From: Clostridiales bacterium UBA7001
Lineage (GTDB): Bacteria > Bacillota > Clostridia > TANB77 > CAG-508
Reading direction: 5' to 3'
Length of the DNA stretch: 63,385 nt
Assembly: GCA_002449785.1 (NCBI GenBank)
Contig: DJXP01000035.1
Span: forward strand, 1-63,385
The notes under the pieces: model-generated
What the model was told of the DNA's origin: nothing
The model's input: the letters and a program-made list of their open reading frames with translations, nothing else
Databases searched by the model: none
Made by a program: the position numbers and the translations under genes
Shown: in pieces, positions 44,542 through 53,358 of the stretch
Layout: every line of letters begins with the position of its first letter
Position numbering within the stretch: position 1 is the stretch's first letter

Positions 44542-46140
44542 GTGAAAAAAACAAATAATACAAAATTTAGTATAATTGTAATAATAATTATTATTATTGG
44601 ATTATATTTTATGAGCAATAATTCAAAAGTTAATGAAATTTTTGATGGAAATGAAGATAGTAAATTTAAAATAATTTCAAGTCAAGAAAATGAAGACTTG
44701 GAAAGTATTGTATTAGACTATGCTGAAAAAGAAGGAATAGATGTTCAAATAGATTATGCTGGTACATTAGATATAATGGAAAAATTAAATTCTGGTGAGA
44801 AATATGATGCAGTTTGGGCTTCTAATTCAATTTGGCTTTATATGCTAAATAGTGATGTAAAAACCAAGGATTCAGAGTCAACTAGTATTAATCCGGTTGT
44901 TTTTGCTGTAAAAAAATCTAAAGCAAATGAACTTGGATTTATAGGAAAAGATATTTATACTGAAGATATAATAAATAGTATTGAATCAGGTAAATTAAAA
45001 TTCAGTATGGCTAATCCTACTCAAACAAATAGTGGTGCAACAGCTTATCTTGGACTTTTATATTCGATTGCTGGTAGCCCAGAGGTTTTAAAGAAAGAAA
45101 ATATACAAAATGCAGAAGTTAAGCAAAAATTAGTTAATTTATTTACAGGGTTAGAAAGATCTTCAGGTAGTGAAGACTTTCTAGAAGAGATGTTTTTAAA
45201 TGGTTCATATGAAGCAGTTGTAACTTATGAGTCTTCAATAATTAATATAAATAAGAAGCTAGAACAAGAGGGAAAAGAAACATTATATGTTTTATATCCA
45301 ATTGATGGTGTTTCAATTTCAGATTCACCTTTAGCATATATAAATAATGGAAATGAATCTAAAGAAGAAGAGTTTTTAAAAATTCAAAAATATATTTTAA
45401 GCAATAGCGGACAAGAAAAACTAGCTAAAACAGGAAGAAGAACATGGTATGGTGGTATTAACTTAAATGCTGATAAAGATATTTTTAATCCTAATTGGGG
45501 AATTGATACTACAAAATATATCGTACCAATAAAATTTCCAAATACAGAAATTATAGGTGAAGCATTAGCTATGTATCAAACAGAGCTTAGAAAACCTGTT
45601 CATACTGTTTTTGGATTAGATTATTCTGGAAGCATGTATGGAGATGGGTATGAGGAGCTGACTCAAGCTATGGAGTATATTTTAGATGAAGAAAAAGCAA
45701 AAAAAGATCTGCTTCAATATTCTGAAAAAGATAAAATAACAGTTATTCCATTTAGTACAAATGTTATAGATATATGGTCTACAAATGATGGAACAAATAC
45801 AAAGAGTTTAATTGACAACATATTAGGATTATCACCTAGAGGTTCAACAAATATTTATGATACATCAATAGAAGCTTTAAAGATATTATCTAAAGAAGAT
45901 ACAATCACATATAATATATCTGTTATTTTAATGACAGATGGACAATCTAATATGGGTAGTTTTTCATCTTTAAATAATTACTATAAAACTTTAAATAAGG
46001 AAATCCCAATATATTCTATTACATTTGGAGATGCATATGAAAAAGAATTAAATGACATTGCAGATTTAACGAATGCGAAAGTTTTTGATGGAAAAACTGA
46101 CTTACTTAAAGCCTTTAAAGAAGTGAGAGGATATAATTAA
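44542..46140 (+). CDS. Membrane-anchored binding-protein domain fused to a von Willebrand A domain
   Basis: 532 residues from GTG 44542 behind TGGAGGAAAA. After a membrane segment (about 9-24) comes a type 2 periplasmic-binding fold (about 40-330: FKIISSQEN, AVWASNSIWLY, NPTQTNSGATAYLG). A vWA domain follows (about 350-532) with a full MIDAS: DYSGS, the Thr in RGSTNIYD and the Asp in MTDGQSN. It would bind a ligand outside and a metal-coordinated partner. It overlaps the xpaC-like gene by one base. Confidence 0.8.
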   Translation: MKKTNNTKFSIIVIIIIIIGLYFMSNNSKVNEIFDGNEDSKFKIISSQENEDLESIVLDYAEKEGIDVQIDYAGTLDIMEKLNSGEKYDAVWASNSIWLYMLNSDVKTKDSESTSINPVVFAVKKSKANELGFIGKDIYTEDIINSIESGKLKFSMANPTQTNSGATAYLGLLYSIAGSPEVLKKENIQNAEVKQKLVNLFTGLERSSGSEDFLEEMFLNGSYEAVVTYESSIININKKLEQEGKETLYVLYPIDGVSISDSPLAYINNGNESKEEEFLKIQKYILSNSGQEKLAKTGRRTWYGGINLNADKDIFNPNWGIDTTKYIVPIKFPNTEIIGEALAMYQTELRKPVHTVFGLDYSGSMYGDGYEELTQAMEYILDEEKAKKDLLQYSEKDKITVIPFSTNVIDIWSTNDGTNTKSLIDNILGLSPRGSTNIYDTSIEALKILSKEDTITYNISVILMTDGQSNMGSFSSLNNYYKTLNKEIPIYSITFGDAYEKELNDIADLTNAKVFDGKTDLLKAFKEVRGYN

Positions 46141-46769
46141 TGAGTGATAAAGAAAATTATAAAGGTACTATAATTTCAGCTGCTATAGGAAGTGCTTTTT
46201 TTGCAATTCCATATCTAGCATTAGGTGTTTCTATTTTACCATCACTAGGTATTGCTGCTGTTGGTTTTGGTGCAAGTAATTTGATTTTTTCTGAAAATAA
46301 AAAAGAAATTGGAATTGATAAAAAGAAAAATTTATATGATCTATTAAATGAAGCCAAAAAGGAAAATGCTTCAATTTATGAAATGAGAAATAAGATAGAT
46401 GATAAGGAACTTGTGCAAAATATTGTAGAAATTCACGAAACTTCAGGTAAAATAATAGATACTATATCAAAAAATCCTGACAAATTAGATAAAGCAGATA
46501 ATTTTTTTAGTTATTATCTGCCAGTAACACTTAAAATTTTAAAAAGGTATGATGATATAGAAAATCAGAGATTAGAAAGCAGTGACAGTAAAAAAGTCAT
46601 GAAATCTACAAAAGATATTATTGAAAAAATTAACAAATCTTTTAAAGTTCAATTGTCTAATCTATATCAATCAGATATAATAGATACAGATGCAGAAATA
46701 AAGGTATTTGAGTCGATGCTTAATTCAGATGGATTTAGTAATCTAGATGATTTTAATATTAAAAAATAA
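46140..46769 (+). CDS. XpaC-like protein (5-bromo-4-chloroindolyl phosphate hydrolysis family)
   Basis: 209 residues. Two N-terminal membrane segments (about 10-50) and a helical cytosolic domain with IHETSGKIIDTISKNPDKLDKADNF and YLPVTLKILKRYDDIENQ, the XpaC pattern. XpaC is typically encoded next to TelA and is probably structural rather than a hydrolase. Its start overlaps the preceding stop. Confidence 0.82.
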   Translation: MSDKENYKGTIISAAIGSAFFAIPYLALGVSILPSLGIAAVGFGASNLIFSENKKEIGIDKKKNLYDLLNEAKKENASIYEMRNKIDDKELVQNIVEIHETSGKIIDTISKNPDKLDKADNFFSYYLPVTLKILKRYDDIENQRLESSDSKKVMKSTKDIIEKINKSFKVQLSNLYQSDIIDTDAEIKVFESMLNSDGFSNLDDFNIKK

Positions 46770-46798
46770 ATATAACATATAGTAAGGAGGTAAATTAA

Positions 46799-47941
46799 TT
46801 GAAAAAACAGGTAGTTGGAATCATAGTATTAGCCATTTTAATACTAGGAATAATTGGATTAAAGTTTTATAAAGATTCTAAAAAATCTTTTGAAGAAGAT
46901 GGAATTCACGCAGAAAACTTAACTGATGTTACAATAGCTGTTGGTGGAGGAAAAGAAGATTTTTTAGCAGATGAAAAAGTTAATGAAATAATGAAAAACA
47001 AATATGGGATTAATCCAATCTATGATGGTTGGAGTAATGGAAAATTAATAATTAATCCACTTGTTAGAGAAGATGGAAGCAAATATGATTTAATGTTTTG
47101 CTCTGATCAAAGATTTTATGATTATTATAAACTTTCTCCAGACAGCTCTAAAGGTGAAGCAGAAAGATATAGAGTTTTAAATGGAGGACTTACATTAAAT
47201 ACTCCAATAGTAATTTATAGTTGGGATACAGTTGTAGATGCATTAATTACTGAAAATATAGTAACAATTCAAGATGGAACATATTATATTACAGATATGA
47301 ACAAACTTTTAGGATATATCTTAGAAGGTAAAAAATGGTCTGAAATTGGTTTGAATATGTTATATGGAAGCATAAATATTGCTTCAACAGATCCTGTTAC
47401 ATCTTCACCAGGAGCAACATATTATGGCTTACTATTATCTATTATGTGTGAAGGAAATGTTACTGATACATCAATGCAAGAAAATTTACCTAAACTAAAA
47501 GAATTTTATGAAAAATCAGGTTATATGAACAATACACCAGCTGATTTATTTGATAGATATTTAAAAACAGGAATGGGTGGGGAACCTATGATTGTTGATT
47601 ATGAAAAAAGCATGGTAGAATTTGCAAATTCTAATCCAGATGGATTTAATCAAGTAAAAGATCATATACGAGTTTTATATCCTTCACCTACAATATGGAA
47701 TTCTCACTGTATAGCAACATTTACTGAAGAAGGAAATAAATATATGCAAGTATTTGAGGATCCGGAAATAGGACAAATTGCTTGGGAAAAATACGGATTT
47801 AGAACAGGTGTTACAGGTGGTAGTTATGATGTTTCAAGTTTAGGAATAAATGGTATACCACAAACAATTACAAGTACTGTTTCAAGTTTAAAAATGAGTA
47901 TGTATGAAAATTTAATATCTTATTTAAGTGAAAATAAATAA
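46799..47941 (+). CDS. Membrane-anchored binding-protein-like protein
   Basis: 380 residues from TTG 46799 behind AAGGAGG. An uncleaved N-terminal anchor (about 5-24; no lipobox Cys) precedes a type 2 periplasmic-binding fold with TIAVGGGKEDF, LMFCSDQRFYDYY and STDPVTSSPGATYYGLL. The last block parallels ANPTQTNSGATAYLG of the vWA fusion two genes upstream, so the two are related. No permease or ATPase is nearby, so it is probably a sensor rather than a transporter part. Confidence 0.75.
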   Translation: MKKQVVGIIVLAILILGIIGLKFYKDSKKSFEEDGIHAENLTDVTIAVGGGKEDFLADEKVNEIMKNKYGINPIYDGWSNGKLIINPLVREDGSKYDLMFCSDQRFYDYYKLSPDSSKGEAERYRVLNGGLTLNTPIVIYSWDTVVDALITENIVTIQDGTYYITDMNKLLGYILEGKKWSEIGLNMLYGSINIASTDPVTSSPGATYYGLLLSIMCEGNVTDTSMQENLPKLKEFYEKSGYMNNTPADLFDRYLKTGMGGEPMIVDYEKSMVEFANSNPDGFNQVKDHIRVLYPSPTIWNSHCIATFTEEGNKYMQVFEDPEIGQIAWEKYGFRTGVTGGSYDVSSLGINGIPQTITSTVSSLKMSMYENLISYLSENK

Positions 47942-47957
47942 ATGGAAGGAGAAAAAA

Positions 47958-49118
47958 ATGAGTGAAGCATTAGAACTTAAAATTGAGCCAAAGGTTGCTC
48001 AGGAAAAAATTGAAAAAGAAATATTAAATGGAGAAGAAGTAACAGAAGAAAAAGTAGAAAATTCATTAAATTATGAATTATTATCAGAAGAGGAGAAAAA
48101 AGCTATTGATGACTTTTGTTCAAAAATAGATGTTACAGATACTTCTCAAGTAATACAATTTGGATCTGCTGCACAAAATAAAATATCAGCATTTTCTGAT
48201 ACTGTTCTTCAAAATGTTAAAACAAAATCAACAGGAGAAGCTGGAGATTTATTAGCTGAACTTGTAGCAGAAGTAAAAGATTTTAATACAGATGTACCTG
48301 ATACTTTAAGTCCAAAAGGAATTTCAGGAATTTTCTTTAATGTTAGAAAGCAAATAGATAAAATGATTGCAAAATACAGCAAAGTTGAAACAAATATTAG
48401 TAAAATTGAAAAACAATTAGAAACACAAAAAATAAAAATGCTTAAAGATATTACTATTTTTGATACAATGTATGAAAAGAATCTAGAGTATTTTAAAGAA
48501 TTATCATTATATATTATAGCAGGTGAAAAGAAATTAGATGAACTTAGAAATGTTGTTTTACCAGAGCTTAAGAAAAAAGCAGAAGAAAGTGGTGAACAAG
48601 CAGATGTTCAAAAAGTTAATGATATGGTAAATACTATTAATAGATTTGAAAAAAAATTATATGATTTAAAAACTACAAGAATAATTTCAATTCAAATGGC
48701 TCCACAAATAAGATTAATTCAAAATAATGATAGTGAATTAGTAGAAAAAATTCAAAGTTCACTTATAAATACTATTCCACTTTGGAAAAACCAAATTGTT
48801 ATATCACTTGGTTTAGCTAATGCTAAAGATGCTTTAGGAGTTCAAAAAGCTGTTACAGATACAACTAATGAAATGCTTCAAAAAAATAGTGAATTATTAA
48901 AACAAGGTACAATAGAAATTGCAGAAGAATCTGAAAAGTCTATAGTAAATGTTGAAACACTAAAAAAGACTAATAAAGATATTATTGAAACATTAGATAA
49001 AGTATTAGAAATTCATGAAACAGGTCGTGCAAAAAGAGTTGAAGCTGAAAAAGAATTATTAACAATCGAAAAAGAGCTAAAAGATAAAATGTTAGAAATT
49101 AAAGTTGATAATAATTAG
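47958..49118 (+). CDS. TelA/KlaA family toxic anion resistance protein
   Basis: 386 residues from ATG 47958 behind GAAGGAGA. All-helical cytosolic protein: VIQFGSAAQNKISAFSDTVLQ near the start, and QMAPQIRLIQNNDSELVEKIQSS and PLWKNQIVISLGLANAKDAL later are TelA blocks. Family members are linked to tellurite, cell-wall antibiotic and envelope stress resistance. It is last of the four-gene operon. Confidence 0.9.
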   Translation: MSEALELKIEPKVAQEKIEKEILNGEEVTEEKVENSLNYELLSEEEKKAIDDFCSKIDVTDTSQVIQFGSAAQNKISAFSDTVLQNVKTKSTGEAGDLLAELVAEVKDFNTDVPDTLSPKGISGIFFNVRKQIDKMIAKYSKVETNISKIEKQLETQKIKMLKDITIFDTMYEKNLEYFKELSLYIIAGEKKLDELRNVVLPELKKKAEESGEQADVQKVNDMVNTINRFEKKLYDLKTTRIISIQMAPQIRLIQNNDSELVEKIQSSLINTIPLWKNQIVISLGLANAKDALGVQKAVTDTTNEMLQKNSELLKQGTIEIAEESEKSIVNVETLKKTNKDIIETLDKVLEIHETGRAKRVEAEKELLTIEKELKDKMLEIKVDNN

Positions 49119-49282
49119 TGAAAATTAAATAAGACTAATGAAGGAAGAATAAGCCCAAGGGTTGCTAGAAATATAGTAATATACCCACCTGGCCTATTCT
49201 TTTTTTCTTTTATTTCAAAAAGTCCATAATATATACTTTTTATAAATGCATAAATTATTAAGATAAATGCAACTAATTTCAT
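49115..49282 (-). CDS. Small two-segment membrane protein at the end of the gerK operon
   Basis: 55 residues, stop TAA at 49115-49117 overlapping the telA stop on the other strand. It has a strong GGAGGAATT five bases before ATG 49282. Two hydrophobic segments (about 2-20 and 34-52) flank a basic loop with EIKEKKNRPGG. It follows gerKC by 16 bases on the same strand. Small two-segment D proteins are known beside some Ger receptors, so it may be such a D subunit; that is inference from size and place. Confidence 0.6.
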   Translation of the reverse strand: MKLVAFILIIYAFIKSIYYGLFEIKEKKNRPGGYITIFLATLGLILPSLVLFNFH

Positions 49283-49298
49283 AATTCCTCCAGATTTA

Positions 49299-50444
49299 TT
49301 ATTCCTTATTAAATAATTGACTAGAAGTAATCAATGTATTTACAGATACTTCATAAACTGAATCTTGAAATATTTCATCCCAATGCACATGTTCAAAATC
49401 TTTTTCAGTTAAAAATTTAGATTTATAAATACCTTTAAAGCCGACTATATCTGAATTATATTCTTTAGTGATCTTATATAAATATTCTTTGATATTATTG
49501 GTTAAATATAAATTTACAGAATCTTGAACTTTTTTAATATTATTATTATCTGTAAAATCAAATGATTGTCCTGAACTTAAGATTGTTCCTTCAGGGAATA
49601 CATCGATTTTAATTAATGGTTTTCCATGTAATATATCAATATCTATTTTTGTTTTTTTATATAAACTAATATTTAAATCTACTTTAGATTGTTCCTCAAA
49701 GGGGTTATTGATAGTTATAACACAGGTGTTTAAAGTGTTAGAAACTATTGAATTTGACATTGAATTATTGGCATCAATTACTCCAACCATTTTATCATTT
49801 TTAAAAACTGCAATACCAGAAGTTTGAACTATGTTATCTGATACTAAAGTATAAATTGCAGATAAATCATTATAATTATTGTTTAGAGATTTAAAAATGG
49901 TACCAAAAGTTGATTTTTCAGTATAAGCTGTATAATTAACAGAAGTTGTTAAATAATCATATAATCTTGATGAAAAAACTTCTCCAGATGTAGAAACATT
50001 TTCTAAAACCGTTAAAGCTTTTTCTGAACTTATTAATATTTGACAGCTATGTCTTAATTCACTATTATTATTAAAAGTATTAAAGTAAGATCTAATACCT
50101 TCTTTGGAGAGTTCTTCTGAAATAACAAGTGCAGAGCAATGTGATAGATTTATTTTTTTACTTAAATAATTATTTAAAATTGTTATACATTCATTAATAC
50201 TTCTTCCTTCTACAGAGTATATTTTAGAATTGCTAGATTGTGATGAGTCGCCTTCCTTAGAGTTATTGCTTGAATTAGAAGGAATTTGAACACTTAGTTT
50301 TAATAAATTGTTATCATCACTTTTATCTAATGCAATTGCAATTACAAAATAGTATTTATCAATGCCATTAACATTTGTATTTCCACTAATGATTGAAATT
50401 ATTATAATAAGTATTACTGTTAGCAATCTAAATTTTTTTTTCAT
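49299..50444 (-). CDS. gerKC: Spore germination protein, GerAC family, lacking the lipobox cysteine
   Basis: 381 residues. YYFVIAIALDKSDDNNLLKLSVQIP and YLSKKINLSHCSALVISEEL fit GerAC, the outer-face C subunit of germinant receptors. Usual members end their signal peptide in SGCWD and are lipidated. Here it reads SGNTNVNG with no cysteine before residue 80, so lipid attachment looks lost. The start overlaps gerKB by 17 bases. The gerK symbol is by operon type only. Confidence 0.85.
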   Translation of the reverse strand: MKKKFRLLTVILIIIISIISGNTNVNGIDKYYFVIAIALDKSDDNNLLKLSVQIPSNSSNNSKEGDSSQSSNSKIYSVEGRSINECITILNNYLSKKINLSHCSALVISEELSKEGIRSYFNTFNNNSELRHSCQILISSEKALTVLENVSTSGEVFSSRLYDYLTTSVNYTAYTEKSTFGTIFKSLNNNYNDLSAIYTLVSDNIVQTSGIAVFKNDKMVGVIDANNSMSNSIVSNTLNTCVITINNPFEEQSKVDLNISLYKKTKIDIDILHGKPLIKIDVFPEGTILSSGQSFDFTDNNNIKKVQDSVNLYLTNNIKEYLYKITKEYNSDIVGFKGIYKSKFLTEKDFEHVHWDEIFQDSVYEVSVNTLITSSQLFNKE

Positions 50445-51531
50445 TTAAAAGTCTCCTTCTTTTCATATTAGCAAGTATGAGAAGTACAATTCCAATAATA
50501 AAAATAAATGCTAAAACTATATATCTATATATAGTATTTTCAATAAACTGAATCTGGGAAACATTTAATGGTATTAAAGACAAACCAAATAGAGTACTGC
50601 AAGATGAAAATGTTATCATTTTTTCATTTGATATATTAAATAATTTTTTTATTGTTCTATTTATAGCAAAAATAATTAAGCTTAAATATGAAAAACTAGC
50701 TGAAATCCAAAGTAAAATAAAAATAGAATCAATTCTTTTTAAAAAATCACCAAGTTCTATTTGCCTAGATAAAAGGAATAATGAATTTATTGGTATATTG
50801 TTTGAATTTGATTCAAAAAGACTTAGCATTGATATAACTGTAGATGCAAGTAAAATGTAAGAAATTATATATGATATAATTGATATTTTTTTAAAATCTT
50901 CTTGATTTTTAAGTAATGGTTTAACATAGTAAATATAAACAATTATATACATTGAAAATGCATTAGATAATCCTTTTACAAAAGTAGTATAATAGTCTTT
51001 TCCAAAAATTGGTGTAATATTTTCTATTGAAAGATTTTTTAATGTAAAAAAAAAGGTTATAAATATACTTACAATAATTAGTGGAACAATGAAAGTTGCA
51101 TGATGTGAAATTGATTCTATTCCTATGAAATTCGCAATTGAAATCCCTATTATAAAAAATAGTACTATATAAATAATAGAAAAATCTGAAAAATATATAT
51201 TATGCAAGACATTGCAAAAGTCGACTAAAGTAATGCTTGATACTAAATAGAAAAAAATTATATTAAAAAAGCCTATAATGTTTTTGAGTATAGGACCACC
51301 TAAATATCCACTTATGTCTAGTAAATCCATTGATTCAAATTTATCAATTAGATTTACTATTATTAAAAGTACAATAAAATCAACTATTCCAATAATTAAT
51401 ATATTTATAATTGCACCATTTCCAACTAGTTCAACGATATAATATGGTACATTTAAAATAAGCTTGTTAATCATAAGAAGAATTATAAGGCAAATAGCTT
51501 CACCATTTTTTATTTTATAACTATTTTCCAT
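50428..51531 (-). CDS. gerKB: Spore germination protein, GerAB family permease-like
   Basis: 367 residues from ATG 51531 behind AAAGGAA; a TTG at 51549 overlaps that site. Ten membrane segments of the APC fold, starting ENSYKIKNGEAICLIILL. GerAB subunits bind the germinant amino acid or sugar in the spore inner membrane. It lies between gerKA and gerKC, the usual order. Confidence 0.88.
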   Translation of the reverse strand: MENSYKIKNGEAICLIILLMINKLILNVPYYIVELVGNGAIINILIIGIVDFIVLLIIVNLIDKFESMDLLDISGYLGGPILKNIIGFFNIIFFYLVSSITLVDFCNVLHNIYFSDFSIIYIVLFFIIGISIANFIGIESISHHATFIVPLIIVSIFITFFFTLKNLSIENITPIFGKDYYTTFVKGLSNAFSMYIIVYIYYVKPLLKNQEDFKKISIISYIISYILLASTVISMLSLFESNSNNIPINSLFLLSRQIELGDFLKRIDSIFILLWISASFSYLSLIIFAINRTIKKLFNISNEKMITFSSCSTLFGLSLIPLNVSQIQFIENTIYRYIVLAFIFIIGIVLLILANMKRRRLLNEKKI

Positions 51532-51559
51532 TACAAATATTCCTTTCAAATTTCGAATA

Positions 51560-53230
51560 TCACTTTTGATCCTTTCTCCAGGTCATACTTATATGTGGTT
51601 CAATGTTTGGCTTTTTGGTATTTAGAAATTTATTTCTTTTTTCTCTTTTCCATACAGGATTAATATATAAGCTTTCATTTTTGGTGAAATTGTCAAATGG
51701 CATATATGGCGTAAAAAATGGTACTCCAAATGAATACTGACTAGAAAGAGTGAGCAAATGTATGAAAAAGCCTAAAGCAATTCCAAGAAAACCTGCAAAA
51801 TATCCTAAAATTGTATACATAAATCTAAACATTCTAATTGCAAATCTAAGAGAATTATCTGGAATAGCAAATGCTGAAATCCCTGTAAAAGCTACTATTA
51901 TAATTAATATAGGACTTACTATATTTGCTGAAACAGCAGCGTCTCCTAATATAAGTGCTCCTATTATACCAACAGTAGTACTAAATGAAGAGGGAACACG
52001 AATACTTGCCTCTTGTATAAGCTCAAATGAAATTTCCATAGTTATTATTTCAAATAATATAGGAAATGGTATTGCTTCACGTGCTGCTATAATTGTAAAT
52101 AATAATTCAGATGGAATAATTTCAAAATGGTATGTTGTAATTGCAATATATATACCTGGTGTTAGTAATGCACAAAAAAGCGCAATAAATCGTAAAAAAC
52201 GTAAAAAATTTGCATAATTATAATCTAAATTAAAATCTTCTGGTGAAGATAAAAAATCAACTAATGTGGCTGGAAGAATAATTGCAAAAGGTGAAGAATT
52301 TATTAGAACTACTATGCGACCAAGAAGTAAATAATTAGAAGCTTTATCAGGTCTTTCTGTTGAAATAGTTTGTGGAAATGGACCTTTAGCATTATCTTTA
52401 ATAAATTGTTCTAATTGACCAGAAGAAATTAAATAATCAAGTTTTAGGTTATTAATTCTATATTTACATTCAGATACTAAGTCATCATTTGTTAGATCTT
52501 TTATATAGCAAATTGCAACTTTAGTTTTACTTAAAACGCCCACTTCAGTTTCTTCAATAATTAGTTTTTCGGTGTTTATAATTTTTCTAAGCATTGAAGT
52601 GTTTGTTCTAATATTCTCAACAAATCCTTCATGTGCACCTTTAACAACAGATTCAGTTACAGGTTTATCTACATTTCTCCCTTTAAATCCTTTAGCTTCA
52701 ATGCATAGCGCATTTTTTATAGATTCTATGAAAAGGACGCAAAATCCAGAATTAATATAAGATACAATTTTTGAAAAATTGTTTTCTTTTAGAACAGTAT
52801 TTTGAGGTATTAGGCTAGAATGTAAATAGTTTTCAACATCAAATTTATAGTATATTTTTTTGGTTGTTTTGTTTTGAAATTTTTTTGTATTTTCTTGCAT
52901 TTTTATATTGTTTCTTAAAAATAGAGGTTTTAAAACATAATTATTTATACTCTCATCATTTACCATTCCATCAATATATATTAAAAATGCAGGATAGGTT
53001 TTTGCTTTAAATGTTAAATTGAATTCTCTGATTTTAATGTCTGAATTTATTAACATATTATATTTTATTTGAAGATATTTCTTATTTTCTTCAATTTTTG
53101 AGAATACAGTTGTTGAGTCTTTTTTATTAAATTGATTTTCTGAAATATTATTTGACGATTCTGGCAAAATAAAACTATATGTTTGGTTTTCTTTATATTC
53201 GAACATTTTATTAAATAATTCTTTAATCAT
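51560..53230 (-). CDS. gerKA: Spore germination protein, GerAA family
   Basis: 556 residues. The soluble N-terminal domain (about 60-320) includes ESVVKGAHEGFVENIRTNTSMLR and DNAKGPFPQTISTERPDK. The membrane part has REAIPFPILFEIITMEISFELIQEASIRVPS, a strong family signature. GerAA subunits form the oligomeric ion channel of the receptor. The start follows AAAGGTG. A cytosolic tail ends the protein. Confidence 0.93.
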   Translation of the reverse strand: MIKELFNKMFEYKENQTYSFILPESSNNISENQFNKKDSTTVFSKIEENKKYLQIKYNMLINSDIKIREFNLTFKAKTYPAFLIYIDGMVNDESINNYVLKPLFLRNNIKMQENTKKFQNKTTKKIYYKFDVENYLHSSLIPQNTVLKENNFSKIVSYINSGFCVLFIESIKNALCIEAKGFKGRNVDKPVTESVVKGAHEGFVENIRTNTSMLRKIINTEKLIIEETEVGVLSKTKVAICYIKDLTNDDLVSECKYRINNLKLDYLISSGQLEQFIKDNAKGPFPQTISTERPDKASNYLLLGRIVVLINSSPFAIILPATLVDFLSSPEDFNLDYNYANFLRFLRFIALFCALLTPGIYIAITTYHFEIIPSELLFTIIAAREAIPFPILFEIITMEISFELIQEASIRVPSSFSTTVGIIGALILGDAAVSANIVSPILIIIVAFTGISAFAIPDNSLRFAIRMFRFMYTILGYFAGFLGIALGFFIHLLTLSSQYSFGVPFFTPYMPFDNFTKNESLYINPVWKREKRNKFLNTKKPNIEPHISMTWRKDQK

Positions 53231-53260
53231 ATGTTCACCTTTTTATTATATATTTTTTCT

Positions 53261-53290
53261 TAGTATTTGCCTTTTTAATTAAAATATTCC
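53261..53290 (-). promoter_or_regulatory. Putative forespore (sigma-G-like) promoter of the gerK operon
   Basis: On the minus strand GGAATA and CAAATACTA, 15 bases apart, the same boxes as before sleB. Read as GAATA and AATACTA the spacer is 17, as in sigma-G promoters. Confidence 0.45.
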
Positions 53291-53358
53291 AAAATTTATA
53301 GTTCTAAATAATAAATTTATGAATATATATTATTAATACAAAAGAAAGGACAAGTTTA

